Shown here one piece after another: positions 49,104 to 57,704 of a stretch of DNA of 64,000 nucleotides (positions are counted from its first letter, which is position 1; each line of letters starts with the position of its first letter). The stretch is from assembly GCA_002342415.1 (NCBI GenBank), contig DDPY01000054.1:37336-101335 (forward strand), in the 5' to 3' direction. The DNA comes from Prevotella sp. UBA2456. GTDB taxonomy: Bacteria; Bacteroidota; Bacteroidia; Bacteroidales; Bacteroidaceae. The notes beneath the pieces are model-generated. The model was not told the DNA's origin, did not search any database, and saw nothing but the letters and a program-made list of their open reading frames with translations. Position numbers and translations under genes: made by a program.

Positions 49104-51458
49104 TTATTCTAATTTAAGCGTAACCGTTTTGGTTTTGTTCCTCGATTTGATTTTCAGTCTCACCGTTCCTGCCTCCCTGCCGGCGCGCAGGATGACGGTT
49201 GTGCTGCCCTGCCAGAGGCGGTGGCTCGCATCGGCGGTCAGCGCGTGGCTCGTGATGTCGCCATTGCTGATGCCCGCGATTCGCGCCGGGCCTTCCAGCT
49301 GGAAGGTCAGCTCGTCGTCGGCGGTCCGGACCTGCCGGCCTTGGGCATCGACGGCCCGGATCAGGATGTGCTGCAGGTCGTAGCCATCGGCTTGCCAGCG
49401 GCCATTGTCGGCTTCAGCCTGTAGGCCGACAGCCTTGCCGGTGGTCTCCAGCGAGTGGCGAGCCACCACCTTCCCCCCTTGATAGCCTACGGCCTCCAGC
49501 CTTCCGCTCTGGTAGTCCGTCTCGCCCCAATGTATCTGGTTGCGCAGCTTCGCCTCGCGAGGATTCTGCCTTCGACCCAGGCTCTTGCCGTTGAGCAGCA
49601 GTTCCACCTCGTCGCAGTTGGTAAAGATGTAGAGGTCGGCCTTGGTGCCCGCCGGTCGGTTCCAGTTCTCTGTGTAGCGGTCGTTGGCCATCTTCACTCC
49701 GTTCCACATCTCGCTGTTCGCGCTTTCGAGCACCGCCAAGTGGACGGTAGGCTCCTCGGGCTTGAACATCGACTTCATCAGGTAGGCCTTGGGCTTGGGT
49801 TGCAGCGAGATGTCGAACACCCCTTGCGCCCATCCTTTGGCCGGCCACCCCATGCTCTCGCCCAGATAGTCGATGGCTCCCCAGTAGGCCAGCCCGATCA
49901 CCTTGTCGAGGTCCATCTCGAAGAAGTTCTTGCCCATCGCCTGCGTGGATGCCTCGCTCTGATAGAATGTCATCCAGGGGAAGCGCCGCCCGTCGCCGGG
50001 GAAGTACATGTAGCGGTAGTTGTACGACTGCACATCGGTCACGCGGGCCAGGTCGCAGGGCAGCGAGTCAGTCTGGCGGTTGCGGTAGCGCGGGTGCATG
50101 GCTACGGTGGTCAGTCGGGTGGTGTCGTAGCGGTTCAGCAGCGTCCTCTGCAGCTGATAGGCCGTCACCCCCCAGTCGTGATAGCGTGTGTCGTAGATTT
50201 GTTGCAGTTCGTTGCCTAAGCTCCACATGATGACGGAGGGAGCGTTGCGGTCGCGCTTCACCCATTCAGTGACATCCTGCTGCCAGTGCTGTTCCCACGG
50301 CGAGCGGCCGCCGGCATACTGCTGCGTCCACTTGTCGTAGAGCTCGTCTACCACCAGTATGCCGTATTGGTTGCACAGTTGGATAAACTCGCGGCTGTAC
50401 GGATTGTGTGAGGTGCGGATGTGGTTGATACCAAACTGTTTCATCAGCTGGATGCGCTTCTCGATGGCGCGCGGATAGGCGGCGGCTCCCAGCGCGCCTA
50501 ACGTATGGTGGTTGGCATAGCCTTTCAGCAGCACCTTCCGGCCGTTCAGCTTCAGCCCGTATTCCGGACCTATTTCTACCGTTCGGATGCCAAACGTCTC
50601 TTCCACCTCGTCGGCCACACTGCCGTCTTCGCGTAGCAGGCTGACGACTGCCTTATATAAATAAGGTGTCTCGCAGCTCCAGAGCAACGGCTTCTCGATG
50701 GTGAGCTCGGGCAGTCGAAACTCCCACGAGGATGCCAGCCGCTTCGGCTTCGTGCGCGCTTCCGCCACCAACTGTCCGTCGGGCTGATAGATGCGCACGC
50801 TCGCCTCAAACGTTGCCTTGCGACTGGCGGTCACATCGGCGGAGATGTTCACATACCGGTTGTCGCGAGTCGTGATATACAGCGGATGGCGGTTGAAGAA
50901 GATGTCCTTGGCTGTGGTGACGAGGCTGACATGGCGGAAGAGTCCGCCGCCTGTGTACCATCGTGAGTTCTTTTCCGTCATGGTGTTGGCCTTGACCACG
51001 ATGACATTCTCCCGGTCGTATCGCAGATAGCGGGTGATGTCTGTCTCAAAGCCTAAGTAGCCATAGTCGGTTCTCCCGATATGTTGTCCGTTCAGCCAGA
51101 CGTCGCCCACCAGCATGATGCCCTCGAAGTCGAGCAGGATGCGCCTGTCTTTCCACTCCGCACTGTCTGCGGTCAGCGTCTTCCGATACCATCCGGTGCC
51201 CATCTCCTTGAATCCGCGAGCCGAGAGCCGCGACTTGGTGTTGGCTGCCGCGTCGCTGTTGTCGGCACGCTCGTCGGCGGCAGGAGCCACCCACGGCTGT
51301 ACTATCTGGAAATCGTGAGGCACATCAACCTTTTCTGTCTGGCTGAACAGCGAGTCGCGGCTGAACTCCCAGCCAAAGTCCATGTTGAGGACCTGTCGTA
51401 CTTGCGAATGGCCTGCAAGTGATATGGATGCAAGCAGAATCAGTAGTTGTTGTTTCAT
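49104..51458 (-). CDS. Beta-galactosidase-like glycoside hydrolase, GH2, exported
   Basis: A 784-residue exo-glycosidase with a signal peptide (MKQQLLILLASISLAGHS-Q). The GH2 order is clear: sugar-binding domain with GTGWYRKTL and GDVWLNGQHIG, an immunoglobulin-like domain, then the barrel with IRTSHNPYSREF, acid/base Glu417 in MWSLGNELQQ and nucleophile Glu502 in FYQSEAST, and a C-terminal Ig-like domain. Probably removes beta-linked galactose from rhamnogalacturonan I side chains, given the neighbours; the exact sugar is inference. Follows the aldo/keto reductase by 39 bases. Confidence 0.9.
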   Translation of the reverse strand: MKQQLLILLASISLAGHSQVRQVLNMDFGWEFSRDSLFSQTEKVDVPHDFQIVQPWVAPAADERADNSDAAANTKSRLSARGFKEMGTGWYRKTLTADSAEWKDRRILLDFEGIMLVGDVWLNGQHIGRTDYGYLGFETDITRYLRYDRENVIVVKANTMTEKNSRWYTGGGLFRHVSLVTTAKDIFFNRHPLYITTRDNRYVNISADVTASRKATFEASVRIYQPDGQLVAEARTKPKRLASSWEFRLPELTIEKPLLWSCETPYLYKAVVSLLREDGSVADEVEETFGIRTVEIGPEYGLKLNGRKVLLKGYANHHTLGALGAAAYPRAIEKRIQLMKQFGINHIRTSHNPYSREFIQLCNQYGILVVDELYDKWTQQYAGGRSPWEQHWQQDVTEWVKRDRNAPSVIMWSLGNELQQIYDTRYHDWGVTAYQLQRTLLNRYDTTRLTTVAMHPRYRNRQTDSLPCDLARVTDVQSYNYRYMYFPGDGRRFPWMTFYQSEASTQAMGKNFFEMDLDKVIGLAYWGAIDYLGESMGWPAKGWAQGVFDISLQPKPKAYLMKSMFKPEEPTVHLAVLESANSEMWNGVKMANDRYTENWNRPAGTKADLYIFTNCDEVELLLNGKSLGRRQNPREAKLRNQIHWGETDYQSGRLEAVGYQGGKVVARHSLETTGKAVGLQAEADNGRWQADGYDLQHILIRAVDAQGRQVRTADDELTFQLEGPARIAGISNGDITSHALTADASHRLWQGSTTVILRAGREAGTVRLKIKSRNKTKTVTLKLE

Positions 51459-51497
51459 CGCTGTTGTCGTATTTGCATGTTGCCAAGACGGGAGGCC

Positions 51498-52439
51498 TTA
51501 GATGCACTGCAGGTTCTTGGCCAGCTGTTCAGTGCTGCTGGCTCCTACCAGTACCGAGGTCACGCCCTCTTGGCTCAGTATCCATCGCAGTGCCTTCGCG
51601 GCTAATGTCTGCTGCCCGGCCTGCGCTTCGGCATTCCATACCTTCAGCTGGGCCAGCAGTTCGGGAGTCAGCATGTCGGGACGCAGAAACTTCTCCTTCG
51701 CCATGCGCGAGTCTCGCGGGATGCCCTGCAGGTAGCGGTCGGTGAGCAGTCCTTGTGCCAACGGCGAGAAGGCGATGAATCCCACTCCCTCCTCGCGGCA
51801 CAGTTGCAGTATACCCTCTTCTATGGGCTGACGGTGCAGCATGTTGAGCTTGCCCTGATAGATGAGCAGGGGCACATCGTGGCGGCGCAGATACTCGATG
51901 CCGTGACGCAGCGGCTCTAACGGCCAGTTGGAGATTCCCACGTAGAGCGCCTTCCCCTGTCGCACCACGTCGACCAGCGTCTGCAGGGTTTCGTCCAGCG
52001 GTGTGTTGGGGTCGTAGCGGTGTGAGTAGAACAAGTCGACATAGTCCAGATGCATGCGCCGCAGACTCTGGTCGAGCGAGGCCGTCAGATACTTGCGCGA
52101 GCCCCAGTTGCCATAGGGACCGGGCCACATGTCGTAGCCTGCTTTCGTCGAGATGAACAGTTCGTCGCGATAGGGCCTCAGGTCTTGCTCCATCACCCGT
52201 CCGAAGGTCTCCTCTGCCGATCCGTAGGGAGGGCCGTAGTTGTTGGCCAGGTCGAAGTGGGTGATTCCGTGGTCGAAGGCATACCTTATTATATTACGCG
52301 AGCGCTCGTATGGGTCTACCCCTCCGAAGTTATGCCATAGTCCCAGGCTGACTTTGGGCAGCAGCACGCCGCTGCGCCCGCATCGTTCATACTGCATGCC
52401 GCTGTCATAGCGGTCGTCTTTTGCCAGATAGTTGCTCAT
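51498..52439 (-). CDS. Aldo/keto reductase (YghZ/L-glyceraldehyde-3-phosphate reductase type)
   Basis: NADPH-dependent cytosolic oxidoreductase of 313 residues. Family motifs: FDHGITHFDLANNYGPPYGS with catalytic Asp and Tyr, ELFISTKAGYDMWPGPYG, DYVDLFYSHRYDPNTPLDET with catalytic His, and the NADP-binding ILSQEGVTSVLVGASS. Family members detoxify aldehydes including sugar-derived ones, which would fit lactaldehyde or methylglyoxal handling next to rhamnose genes; that is inference. Co-directional with GH2. A near-consensus TAACTTCG element is at 52470-52477. Confidence 0.88.
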   Translation of the reverse strand: MSNYLAKDDRYDSGMQYERCGRSGVLLPKVSLGLWHNFGGVDPYERSRNIIRYAFDHGITHFDLANNYGPPYGSAEETFGRVMEQDLRPYRDELFISTKAGYDMWPGPYGNWGSRKYLTASLDQSLRRMHLDYVDLFYSHRYDPNTPLDETLQTLVDVVRQGKALYVGISNWPLEPLRHGIEYLRRHDVPLLIYQGKLNMLHRQPIEEGILQLCREEGVGFIAFSPLAQGLLTDRYLQGIPRDSRMAKEKFLRPDMLTPELLAQLKVWNAEAQAGQQTLAAKALRWILSQEGVTSVLVGASSTEQLAKNLQCI

Positions 52440-52484
52440 GTCTTTTGATTCGTTTTAGGATTGAGATTGCGAAGTTACGAATAA

Positions 52485-52516
52485 AAAATGAGTTGACCAA
52501 GAAGTCAACTCATTTT
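52485..52516 (-). terminator. Terminator of the GH105-GH106 operon
   Basis: AAAATGAGTTGAC/GTCAACTCATTTT 13-bp stem, four bases after the GH106 stop, followed by T-rich sequence on the minus strand. Confidence 0.85.
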
Positions 52517-52519
52517 CTT

Positions 52520-54979
52520 TTATTTCTTCACCAGTTTTACCTGTCCTTGGAGTCCGCTGGCTACGGGAGTCCAGTCGGCATAGGTCGTTTTCTTGTAGTT
52601 GATGTCCACGATGTTGATCTCCTTCATCTTCCGCCACTGCACACCTCGGCGGTCCATGTCGGCAATACGGTTGGCGGGAAGATTGGTCACTTCGATGCGC
52701 AGTTCGTTCTGGCCTTTGCGCAGGGCATCCCCGCAGTCGAGCACGCAGGGCACTGCCCACGCACAGCCTAAGAACTGGCCGTTCAGGTAGACGCGAGCCG
52801 ACTCGCGCACGTCGCCCAGATCTATCTGCCACCGTTGCTGCGACTGCTTTCTGTCTAACTGGAAGGTGGTGGTGTAGACACCCGTGCCCATCGTGACGGC
52901 TGTCTCGCTGCTCAGCCCTTCCCATGTCTGGAGGGATGCGAGCTGGAAGGTCTGTGTCACGCGTGGCTGCTCCTCGATGAAGGAGAGCATCCAGGGACCC
53001 TTGATGGCTATCTCCTCGCACTCATGCGGTGTGGCGGCTGCGGGCTGCGGTCCTGTCTTGGCCGAGGTGGTCAGTATCACCGACTCGCCCGACCGCAGGC
53101 AGAGGTCTACCTTGCCATCGACGATGCGGGCGGGCGAAACCGCTCCCGTCATGGCATCATAGCAGGTGGCGCTCTTGAAGTCGACGCCCAGCGCTACTGG
53201 CTGATGGAAGTCGCGAGGGGTCAGGTTGGCAATAAAATAATGGTAGCCGTCAGCATTTCTGCGACGGATGGCGCGGAGTCCCTGTTGGCGCATCTGCTCT
53301 GCCTTTGCCCTCTGAGCCATTGCCTGGCCGTCCTCACCGTAGATGACGAGCGCGGCCAGCGGCGCGAGCAATGCCTTCAGTCGGCTGTCGACAGTGGTGC
53401 CGCTGGGGATGATGAGCGCGCGGTAGCGCGTGCCGCCCTCGGTGACGAGCTGTCCGTCCTCGATGCGCACCTTCGACAGCTGGCGGTCGCTGATATAGTC
53501 GCAGTCGTAGCCTAACGAGTCGATGGTCAAGATGCTATGGATAAACTCGGGCGACTTCTCGTCCATGTTGTGGATGTCAAACTGCATGAGCAGCTCCTCG
53601 CCCAAAGTCCCCTTGCCGTTCTTCACGGGGATGCGCTTGCGCCACATGTCGCGCACGGGCAGGTAGACCAGGAAGTCGTTGTCGGGCTGTCCCAGCTGCA
53701 GGAAGCTCTGACACCGCTCTATATATTTCATCAGGTAGGGAGCGTCGCGCCAGATGCTGTTGGTGGGCGACATGTCGATGGAGGCATAGAACTTCCATCC
53801 CGGCCACGCATCGTCCTTCGGGGTATAGCACGAACCGTGGAAGAACACGTGGTTGACGCCGCAGGTGAACATCAGGTCGAGGTCGGGCTTCATCTGCGAC
53901 AGCGAGGTGCGGAAGTGCTCGGTGAGCCACGTAAAGGTCTCGCTGGAGGTGAAGCGCTTGCCCATGACGTGGGCGGCCGAGGGGGCGTACTTCAGCATCG
54001 ACACGTCGCTGAAGTTCTTGCGCGTCTTGCCCGGGTCGGTGCGCAGGCCCTTGATGCCCAGCTCCGAGAGTCCGAAACCCTCAATCTCGGGAATGTCGAC
54101 AGCGGCATAGAGGTCGAGCAGGTTGGCGGGCGAGCCGTGTGCCTGATTGCGCACCGTCACACCGTGGCTGTGCGCCCAGTCCACCCATTGCAGGGTGAAG
54201 TTCTCGTAGAGCAGGTCGCTGAGCGTCTCGCGATAGTCGGCGAGCACTTCGCTGGGGTCCATTCCTCTGTCCACCGTCTTGCCTAACAGCTCTGGCAGAT
54301 GCTGGCGGAGGTCGTAGCCGCGACGCTTCTGAAATTCGTCGAAGAGTGTGGGCGTCCAGTTGGCGCGGTACACCTCGTAGCTGTCGTTGAAGAAGGTGTG
54401 TGGCCACGCTACGCCTGAGGCGGCAAACGCTTGGTCGAAACGCTCCAGATAGTTGCGCACGGCCTCGCGGTCGAAGTGGTCGACCACCCAGCCCTCACCG
54501 CCGGGGGCGGCGCGCTTCACCTTCTGCCTGGTGCGGCCAATCTCAATGGTATAGGTGGGAGAACCGCCTATCACGGTATCGCGGAACACGGCCTTGCAGG
54601 CCGCCTGTTCGAGTGCCACCTGCGGACCGCCGAAGGGCCAGCCCGTTCCACAGTTCATATCCACCTCGATGCCTAATGGTTTTGCAATCTCCTCTACCTC
54701 TTTCAGTGCCTGCATCCAGCGGGGCGAGAGGAAGGGAATATCGTTCTGCTCGTTGCCTTGTACCCCATAGAGCGGCGTAATCTCCACCGCCCCGATGCCC
54801 ACTCGGGCATACTCGCGGAGGTTCCATTCCAGATTCTGCTTGTCGACGGCCGATCCGAGCCACCACCACCGCGTTCCGGCCTTGGCCTCAGGCAGGGGCG
54901 TGGGCCACTGCTGGGCATCGCTGTCGACGGCGCTGAGCGTACTAAAGGCTAAGGCGATAAGGAATAATATCCGCTTCAT
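52520..54979 (-). CDS. GH106-like alpha-L-rhamnosidase, exported
   Basis: An 819-residue secreted glycosidase (signal MKRILFLIALAFSTLSAVDS, cleavage near DAQ). It resembles the GH106 family that removes rhamnose from rhamnogalacturonan: RWWWLGSAVDKQNLEWNLRE, IEVDMNCGTGWPFGGPQVAL, SETFTWLTEHFRTSLSQMKP and HVFFHGSCYTPKDD. A C-terminal galactose-binding-like domain holds RVYLNGQFLGCAWAVPCVLD. Slightly shorter than many GH106 enzymes (about 1000). Its start overlaps the GH105 stop by four bases (ATGA), so the two are translationally coupled. Confidence 0.87.
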   Translation of the reverse strand: MKRILFLIALAFSTLSAVDSDAQQWPTPLPEAKAGTRWWWLGSAVDKQNLEWNLREYARVGIGAVEITPLYGVQGNEQNDIPFLSPRWMQALKEVEEIAKPLGIEVDMNCGTGWPFGGPQVALEQAACKAVFRDTVIGGSPTYTIEIGRTRQKVKRAAPGGEGWVVDHFDREAVRNYLERFDQAFAASGVAWPHTFFNDSYEVYRANWTPTLFDEFQKRRGYDLRQHLPELLGKTVDRGMDPSEVLADYRETLSDLLYENFTLQWVDWAHSHGVTVRNQAHGSPANLLDLYAAVDIPEIEGFGLSELGIKGLRTDPGKTRKNFSDVSMLKYAPSAAHVMGKRFTSSETFTWLTEHFRTSLSQMKPDLDLMFTCGVNHVFFHGSCYTPKDDAWPGWKFYASIDMSPTNSIWRDAPYLMKYIERCQSFLQLGQPDNDFLVYLPVRDMWRKRIPVKNGKGTLGEELLMQFDIHNMDEKSPEFIHSILTIDSLGYDCDYISDRQLSKVRIEDGQLVTEGGTRYRALIIPSGTTVDSRLKALLAPLAALVIYGEDGQAMAQRAKAEQMRQQGLRAIRRRNADGYHYFIANLTPRDFHQPVALGVDFKSATCYDAMTGAVSPARIVDGKVDLCLRSGESVILTTSAKTGPQPAAATPHECEEIAIKGPWMLSFIEEQPRVTQTFQLASLQTWEGLSSETAVTMGTGVYTTTFQLDRKQSQQRWQIDLGDVRESARVYLNGQFLGCAWAVPCVLDCGDALRKGQNELRIEVTNLPANRIADMDRRGVQWRKMKEINIVDINYKKTTYADWTPVASGLQGQVKLVKK

Positions 54980-56130
54980 TGGCTGATGAGTTTATAGTAT
55001 TCTGCCCCTCCTAATAGGAAGCATCCTGTGCCGTAGTCTTCAAAGTCGGGCATCTTGTCAACGGCGAGCGGCTGGCCGTCTTTTGGCTCCTTGCCCGTTC
55101 CCTGCACCCATCCGAGGAAACCGTCTTTCTGCACACAGGCTTTCATGGCTTCCCATGCACGGTCGCAGACGGGCTTATAGTCTGCTGCCTTGAGGAATCC
55201 CTGCCGGATGCCCCACGCCATGCCGTAGACGAAGAGGGATGTTCCTGTCAGTTCCTTGCCGCCATAGTCGGCATACGACACGAGGCTGGGGTTCCATGTG
55301 CCGTCCTCGGGGCGCTGGCAGGCTTTCAGGGCCTTGCTCATCAGCAGGAAGTCCTTCTTCAGCTGTTGATAGTATTTGTCTTTGGGCGACAGCATATTCA
55401 TGCAGCGTACCAGGGCGGCATACACCCAGCCGTTGCCTCGGCTCCAATAGCAGTTCTTGCCGTCGGGAGTCTTGTAGGGTGGCACGAAGTCGGCATCGCG
55501 CCACCAGAGTCCTTCCTTCTCGTTGAACAGTCCGCCAGCCAGCGTGTCGCGGCTCCAGTAGTACATCTTCATGGCATGGTCCATGTAGCGGCGCTCGCCG
55601 GTAATCTTGTAGATTCCGGCATATACGGGCATGGCCATCTGGATGGCATCAATCCATGTCCACCAGCCATAGAGGGCTCCGTTGGCCTTTTTCACATTGC
55701 CTGTCTTCATCTGATAGTTCAGGTTCTCTATCGTCTTGGCTATCTTCTCTTTGCCGCCGCTCTGGAAGTAGCGGTCGATATAGGTCTGTGAGCAACACTG
55801 GTCGTCGGCATTACAGATGGTCACGCCATTACGGGGCGTCCACTGGTGGAAGTCGGCCCAGCGGTCGGTATAGTCGATATACCGGCTGTCCTTGTCTATC
55901 TCGTAGAGCGCCATCAGTCCCTCGTAGTAGACGGCTCGTGTCCACAGGTTGCTGGAGCGCACCTTGCGGACGTTGGTGGGAACCGTCGGGTCACTGTATC
56001 TCGACATGAAGTAGTGGTTGACGTGTCTCAGGGTTTCCATCACCTCCTGCGCCTGACTGTTTTGGGCCATCGCCGTTGTGCCGGCCATCCAAACGGCTGC
56101 CAGAAGAAAAGCTTTGAGCGTTTTTTTCAT
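54976..56130 (-). CDS. GH105 unsaturated rhamnogalacturonyl hydrolase, exported
   Basis: Hydrolyses the unsaturated galacturonyl residue left by rhamnogalacturonan lyases. The 384-residue product has a signal peptide (MKKTLKAFLLAAVWMAGTTAMA-Q) and an alpha/alpha-barrel typical of YteR-like enzymes, with SSNLWTRAVYYEGLMALYEI, NADDQCCSQTYIDRYF and CYWSRGNGWVYAALVRCMNM. First gene of the operon with the GH106 rhamnosidase; overlaps it by four bases. TAATTTTG promoter at 56184-56191. Confidence 0.9.
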   Translation of the reverse strand: MKKTLKAFLLAAVWMAGTTAMAQNSQAQEVMETLRHVNHYFMSRYSDPTVPTNVRKVRSSNLWTRAVYYEGLMALYEIDKDSRYIDYTDRWADFHQWTPRNGVTICNADDQCCSQTYIDRYFQSGGKEKIAKTIENLNYQMKTGNVKKANGALYGWWTWIDAIQMAMPVYAGIYKITGERRYMDHAMKMYYWSRDTLAGGLFNEKEGLWWRDADFVPPYKTPDGKNCYWSRGNGWVYAALVRCMNMLSPKDKYYQQLKKDFLLMSKALKACQRPEDGTWNPSLVSYADYGGKELTGTSLFVYGMAWGIRQGFLKAADYKPVCDRAWEAMKACVQKDGFLGWVQGTGKEPKDGQPLAVDKMPDFEDYGTGCFLLGGAEYYKLISQ

Positions 56131-56183
56131 TTTCTTATTTGTTTTAGGGGTTATACTTTATTCTTTTGTCTTGTTTCCGTTGG

Positions 56184-56191
56184 CAAAATTA
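56184..56191 (-). promoter_or_regulatory. Promoter of the GH105-GH106 operon (TAATTTTG)
   Basis: TAnnTTTG on the minus strand, 53 bases before the ATG; divergent from the GH28 promoter about 107 bases away. Confidence 0.6.
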
Positions 56192-56297
56192 CAATTTTTT
56201 TCGGAAATCCTATTTGTTTTTCCAATCATAGTCTGTTTTTTTGTCCTTCTATTCTATAAAATGGACGATTTTGGATGGGATTTTCATAAAAAATGAT

Positions 56298-56305
56298 TAC
56301 TTTTG
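56298..56305 (+). promoter_or_regulatory. Promoter of the GH28-rhamnose operon (TACTTTTG)
   Basis: TAnnTTTG match, 33 bases before the first ATG (56339) and 72 before the preferred start. Confidence 0.6.
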
Positions 56306-56377
56306 CAGTCAGTCAAACAAACTACTGGCAAGAAACCGATGAAGAGATTCGCATTCATATCACTTAGACAGATCTAT

Positions 56378-57658
56378 ATGAGAAAAACCGTTCTTTTTCT
56401 GTTGCTTATGCTGACGATAGCAGCTGTAGCAAAACCTAAAGCAAAAAACAAAGCAGATGTATGGCCCGACGGTACCCCGATGGACGCATGGTTTCAGGAC
56501 ACTACGAAGGTAGACGTCTCAAAGCTGGGACGACAGTATGTGCTGACCGACTATGGCGTGATGGCTGGCAGTCCGCAGGTGCAGACACGAGAGATTCAGG
56601 CCGTCATCGACCGCTGTGCCCAAGAGGGTGGGGGCGTGGTGGTGGTACCCACCGGAACTTTCATGACTGGTGCCTTGTTCTTCAAGCCCGGCACGCATCT
56701 GTTCTTGAAGGAGGGAGCCACGCTGAAAGGCTCCGACCGCATCATCGACTTCCCCGTCGTGACAACCCGCATTGAGGGCGAGACGTGCAAATACTTCCCT
56801 GCATTGGTCAATGCCGACGGCGTGGACGGATTCACCATCTGTGGCAAGGGAACCATCGACGGCAACGGCCTGCACTACTGGCAGGAGTTCTGGATTCGCA
56901 GGCAGTGGAACCCGCAGTGTACCAACAAGGATGCCCAGCGCCCCCGTCTGACCTATATCTCCAACAGTCAGCATGTCACCATCCAGGATGTCCATTTGGT
57001 CAATTCACCGTTCTGGACCAATCATGTCTACAAGAGCCACCATGTGCGCTATCTGGACTGTTTCATCTATGCCCCCACCGAGCATGTCTATCTGCCTGAC
57101 CTCAAGCGTGGGGCTCCCTCGTCGGATGCCATTGATATTGATGTCTGCACCGACGTGCTGGTCAATGGCTGCTTCATGCATGTCTGCGACGACGCGGTAG
57201 TGCTGAAGGGCGGAAAGGGCACCTGGGCCGACAAGGATCCCAACAATGGGGCCAACGAGCGCATCCTGATTCAGAACTGTCGCTATGGACGGGTACACGG
57301 CTGCCTGACCTTGGGTTCCGAGTCGCTGCACAATCGTAATATTGTTTTGCGCAACTGCCACTCTGAGCGTGCCAACCGCGTGCTGTGGCTGAAGATGCGT
57401 CCTGATACCCCGCAGCATTATGAATATGTAACGGTGGAGAATATCACCGGCCACTGTGAACGCTTCCTCTTCGTGCATCCCTGGACCCAGTTCTTCAAGC
57501 CCGGTGACAGAAAGGATATGCCGCTGAGCCGCTGCAACAATATCATCCTGCGCAACATCCAATTGGACTGCTCGAAGCAGAAGATTGATGTCAAGACATC
57601 CGACAAGTACGAGCTTCTTGACTTCACAATGGATGGCGAACTGATGACTTTCGAGTGA
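56378..57658 (+). CDS. GH28 polygalacturonase-type hydrolase, exported
   Basis: A 426-residue secreted beta-helix enzyme that hydrolyses galacturonic or rhamnogalacturonic linkages in pectin. Signal peptide MRKTVLFLLLMLTIAAVAK from the ATG at 56378; an in-frame ATG at 56339 would add 13 residues. GH28 features: DYGVMAGSPQVQTREIQAVI near the start, SSDAIDIDVCTDVLVNGC, VCDDAVVLKGG with the catalytic Asp pair, and RVHGCLTLGSES. Followed 46 bases later by rhaB with no new promoter, so degradation and rhamnose catabolism appear to share a transcript. Confidence 0.9.
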   Translation: MRKTVLFLLLMLTIAAVAKPKAKNKADVWPDGTPMDAWFQDTTKVDVSKLGRQYVLTDYGVMAGSPQVQTREIQAVIDRCAQEGGGVVVVPTGTFMTGALFFKPGTHLFLKEGATLKGSDRIIDFPVVTTRIEGETCKYFPALVNADGVDGFTICGKGTIDGNGLHYWQEFWIRRQWNPQCTNKDAQRPRLTYISNSQHVTIQDVHLVNSPFWTNHVYKSHHVRYLDCFIYAPTEHVYLPDLKRGAPSSDAIDIDVCTDVLVNGCFMHVCDDAVVLKGGKGTWADKDPNNGANERILIQNCRYGRVHGCLTLGSESLHNRNIVLRNCHSERANRVLWLKMRPDTPQHYEYVTVENITGHCERFLFVHPWTQFFKPGDRKDMPLSRCNNIILRNIQLDCSKQKIDVKTSDKYELLDFTMDGELMTFE

Positions 57659-57704
57659 GACATTCGTCTTAAATATAGAATCTTAAACGATAACACTACG
57701 CTAT